Assembly (NCBI GenBank): GCA_029865225.1
Contig: JAOUHJ010000017.1
Coordinates: 1 to 54,301 of the forward strand
DNA: 54,301 nt
Reading direction: 5' to 3'
DNA from: Nitrospira sp.
GTDB lineage: Bacteria; Nitrospirota; Nitrospiria; Nitrospirales; Nitrospiraceae
Shown: positions 54,195 to 54,301 of the stretch, piece by piece
Numbering within the stretch: position 1 is the first letter of the stretch
How the letters are laid out: each line of letters begins with the position of its first letter
Made by a program: the position numbers and the translations under genes
Notes under the pieces: model-generated
What the model saw: only the letters and a program-made list of their open reading frames with translations
Database searches by the model: none
Told to the model about the DNA's origin: nothing

Positions 54195-54301
54195 TCATAC
54201 AGAGTATCCTGCGTGCTGGAAGTACTTGGCGCACTCGGTTGGAGAGAAGGCGGCGAGGAGTGTTCCGATTTCGTTCCAGAGTGCCTCGACGGTGCGGTGT
54301 G
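54195..54301 (-). CDS. IS630-type transposase, C-terminal end, partial at window edge
   Basis: Read on the minus strand from the window edge the frame gives HRTVEALWNEIGTLLAAFSP, then TECAKYFQHAGYSV and TGA at 54195. This is the standard C-terminus of IS630-family DDE transposases with the terminal AGY(S/D). CTAGAGCATTTTC at 54175-54187 is probably the element's inverted repeat. It differs from the IS630-type element at 34 kb (different C-terminus), so it is a separate insertion. Confidence 0.85.
   Translation of the reverse strand, partial: HRTVEALWNEIGTLLAAFSPTECAKYFQHAGYSV

Overview
The window looks like one chromosomal stretch of a Gram-negative bacterium, most likely a Nitrospira-type member of the Nitrospirota. 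That assignment is an inference from the mix of families: many outer-membrane barrels and lipoproteins, AsmA-like DUF748 and YdbH-like proteins, a B12-binding radical SAM protein, a hybrid histidine kinase, and a WD40 remnant. There is no rRNA or marker gene to prove it. Nearly every protein here is an envelope or exported protein.

Region 1 (1-12.4 kb): a sulfatase-centred envelope cluster. It holds a partial SYLF protein, a membrane-anchored formylglycine-generating enzyme (FGE) with both active-site cysteines, a minus-strand pair (second SYLF protein plus EEP-family phosphodiesterase lipoprotein, ATGA overlap), an exported Cys-type sulfatase with CTAGR motif, a strong terminator, a fused MFS/spermidine-synthase-like protein, an exported HAD phosphatase, a frameshifted barrel protein, an unknown lipoprotein, a duplicated 3' fragment of the HAD gene, and a DUF2490-like barrel. 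FGE and sulfatase are an obvious functional pair.

Region 2 (12.4-32.5 kb): more envelope genes. A DUF4403-like protein is followed by a plus-strand run: small periplasmic helical protein, lipoprotein, frameshifted patatin lipoprotein, tandem Usp, and two outer-membrane barrels. After it come a 1372-residue AsmA/YdbH-like protein (minus), a small lipoprotein, a frameshifted M48-LysM lipoprotein, a calycin-like secreted protein, a glycine-zipper protein, a 131-bp MITE-like element, a barrel protein, an MscS channel and a DUF4136 lipoprotein.

Region 3 (32.6-39.1 kb): a decayed accessory zone. A degenerate IS30-type and an IS630-type element flank the 5' stump of a second copy of the 19-kb barrel gene. 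Then come a lipoprotein gene with an in-frame stop, an Slp-type lipoprotein, a WD40 remnant, an IS5-type remnant, an excisionase-like gene, a tyrosine integrase and tRNA-Arg(TCT).

Region 4 (39.4-54.3 kb): ordinary chromosome. DUF748 protein, pentapeptide-repeat protein, peroxiredoxin, porin with strong terminator, B12/radical SAM protein, orphan flagellar-rod-like protein, hybrid histidine kinase, DsbA-like protein, 3-hydroxyacid-dehydrogenase-like protein, lipoprotein, MsrB, and the 3' end of another IS630 transposase.

Six loci carry single-base frame changes or in-frame stops while motifs on both sides are intact. Whether these are real pseudogenes or base-calling errors is the main caveat for reading this annotation.
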